Origin: Gammaproteobacteria bacterium
Lineage (GTDB): Bacteria; Pseudomonadota; Gammaproteobacteria; Methylococcales; Methylomonadaceae
Length of the DNA: 64,000 nt
Assembly: GCA_018830325.1 (NCBI GenBank)
Contig: JAHJSQ010000089.1
Location: 1-64,000 of the forward strand
Direction of reading: 5' to 3'
The notes beneath the pieces are model-generated. The model had not been told where the DNA came from and searched no databases. It was given only the letters and a program-made list of their open reading frames with translations. Both the position numbers and the translations under genes were made by a program. This document shows positions 62,087 to 64,000 of the stretch, piece by piece; positions within the stretch are counted from its first letter, which is position 1; each line of letters starts with the position of its first letter.

Positions 62087-64000
62087 CGCCGCGATGCTAG
62101 ATTGACACGGCGGGTTTTGCAACGCCGCGCCCAACGCAAACAGCGCATGCTGGAAACGTTGATTCAACAAGGCTTGCTGCCACAAGAACTGTCAATTCAT
62201 CCTCAGCCAGAAATTATATTGAATGTTTTAGGCGACATGCTCGACGATCCCGACGTGCAAACCGTACTCAATGAAATCGAGCAAGACGAAGACCTAAGCG
62301 ACGAACGCGCTAAGGAAGAATCGGCATTCAAAAAAGACATAGCCGAACTGAGACGGGAAATCGCCTTAGCCAACTGCCGAACCCTGGGTGAATATCTCGC
62401 CGGCTTCGGCCGGCACCAATGCCGGCGCAACAGAGCTCACGATGGCGGTCATTTGCGCACCGATCGGCAGATGTACCAAGAAGAACTGGATCTCATTTGG
62501 CAAACGCAACAGGAATACCATCCGCAATTGACCGAAGCCTTCAAAGAAACGATCGAACGTATCATCTTTTATCAGCGGCCTTTGAAACTCAAAGCCGACC
62601 GCATTGGTAAATGCTCGCTGGAACCGAAATATAATTGAATCCGAATCGCCCGGCTCGAATACCAACGCTTCCGCTACCTGCAAGACATCAATCATTTGGA
62701 ATATTTAGAAAGCCAAACCGACCGATGGTTAAAGCTGGACGAAGCGCAACGAAACAAATTGGTCGAATTGTTCGAACGTGAAGCCAACATTACCCTAACC
62801 AAAATCAGAAAAACCCTGGGTTTCGATCGAAGCGTCGAAATCAATCTCGAGCGCGGAGACAAAAAACTCAAAGGCAATATCACGGCTTGCGAGATTCGTA
62901 AGATTTTGCCCGACTGGGACGGTTTCGATGCCGAACGCCAACAGGCACTGGTCGAAGACCTGCTGACTTTCCAGAAAAAATCGGCACTGAAAAAACGCAT
63001 GACGACGCACTGGCGATTCAGTCCGGAAATCGCCGTCAATCTTTGTTTGCTGGAATTCGAACCCGGTCACGGCAACTTATCGTGCAAAACAATCAGAAAA
63101 CTACTGCCCTTTTTGGAGCGGGGAGAAATCTTTTCCGATGCCCGCATCAGCGCCGGTTACGACTACGAGCCCGACAACATAACGGCTATCGACAAACTAG
63201 GGCCGCCGCCGGAAATCGCCAATCCGATCGTGCTAAAAGGTTTGCACGAGCTGAGGCGCTTGATCAACGCGCTAATCGCCGAATACGGAAAACCCGACGC
63301 AATACGGCTGGAAATGGCCCGCGACTTGGAAATGAACACACAACGTTATGCCGAGTTCACCAAACAACAAAAAGCCAACACGAAAGCAAACAACGAAGCC
63401 GCCGAAAAATTCGGCGAAATGCGCCGGCTTAATCCGCATCTGCAATTGAGCCGTTACTCCAGCCGCGACGACAAACTCAAATACCGGCTCTGGCGGGATC
63501 AAAATCAATGTTGCGCCTATTCGGGACAAACGATCAGTCTGTCAACGCTGTTCGGCTCCGAAATAGAAATCGATCATATCGTGCCATACAGCGAATCGCT
63601 GGACGACTCTTACATGAATAAAGTCGTCTGTTACGCGAAAGAAAACCGTAACAAAGGCCAGCGTACGCCGATCGACGCTTTTAGCGGCAACGAAAAACAA
63701 TGGAATCAAATCGTCCAGGCGCTCGACCGATGGCCTAAATCGCTGCAAGCGAAAAAAAGGCGCTTTTTCATGACCGGAGCGGAAATACAAAAACGCGATT
63801 TCATCGCCAATCAGCTCAATGATACGCGCTATTTGAGCAGGGTTGCACTGCAATATTTGAAGCCGCTAGGATCCGATATTTCGGTCAGCAAAGGCCAAAC
63901 GACCGCTTGGGTGCGTCATCAATGGGGGTTGAATAATTTGATCGGCGATAATGACAAAAAAGACCGCAGCGATCATCGTCATCACGCAATAGATGCGTTG
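62087..64000 (+). pseudogene. cas9: Cas9 (type II-C-like), lacking RuvC-I, in-frame stop, partial at window edge
   Basis: After the WYL stop the frame shows the bridge helix RRDARLTRRVLQRRAQRKQR, then TLGEYLAGFGRHQC and EELDLIWQTQQEYHP, IIFYQRPLKLKADRIGKCSL, which are Cas9 hallmarks. An in-frame TGA at 62636-62638 interrupts (EPKYN*IRIARLEYQRFRY), but the same frame continues open to the edge with RuvC-II IRLEMARDLEM (Glu at ~63311), HNH EIDHIVPYSESL (Asp-His at 63572-63577) and RuvC-III DRSDHRHHAIDA (63968-63997). No RuvC-I with its first catalytic Asp exists upstream. No cas1/cas2 or CRISPR array is visible. Confidence 0.87.

Noticed and set aside
62636..62638. TGA in cas9 as selenocysteine codon
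   Set aside because: No selenocysteine insertion element is evident, Cas9 enzymes do not use selenocysteine, and the position is not catalytic.

Overview
The window is a contiguous piece of a gammaproteobacterial chromosome. The evidence is gene order typical of that class: rpmB-rpmG; gshB followed by a tonB-type gene, yqgE, ruvX, pyrR, pyrB and a non-catalytic dihydroorotase; an Rsd/AlgQ family protein; and gnd-zwf. A 2-oxoacid:ferredoxin oxidoreductase, a DHCR24-like oxidoreductase and a large lipid-modification cluster would suit a type I methanotroph or relative (Methylococcaceae), but no C1-oxidation gene is present, so that placement is only an inference.

Layout. 1-1.5 kb: REP-associated transposase, DUF2283 gene, REP hairpins and an IS66 remnant. 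1.7-6 kb: a GC-rich block with PAP2 phosphatase, a DgkA-like kinase and a two-gene 2-oxoacid:ferredoxin oxidoreductase. 6-20.2 kb: mostly minus-strand housekeeping and signalling genes (HdeD-like, diguanylate cyclase, nucleoside phosphorylase, UPF0182, PepN, MoaB, DUF423, Deg protease) with rsd on the plus strand. 20.4-29.9 kb: a cNMP/rhodanese protein, ribosomal proteins L33 and L28, GshB, TonB and the pyrimidine operon. 30-36 kb: DHCR24-like oxidoreductase, a group II intron fragment, and an unusual cassette of an ATP-grasp protein and a 671-aa protein with papain-like residues. 36.4-46.7 kb: a dense lipid operon (desaturase, FAD oxidoreductase, DUF1365, Cfa, DUF2878, DUF1295-Cfa fusion, histidine kinase) opposite two divergent genes (NTF2-like, chalcone isomerase-like). 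47-57 kb: an OprO/P-type porin broken by one stop codon, MscS channel, CmoM, response regulator, Tim44-like protein and an outer-membrane protein. 57.8-60.8 kb: gnd-zwf. 60.8-64 kb: a WYL regulator directly followed by a damaged cas9 that runs off the end.

Intergenic space is rich in repeats: REP hairpins, short GC hairpins behind genes, at least three nested palindrome elements sharing one 65-bp core, and a ~150-bp element inserted at TTAA on top of stop codons. The most unusual loci are the cas9 lacking RuvC-I behind a WYL regulator, the ATP-grasp/papain-like pair, and the nested palindromes.
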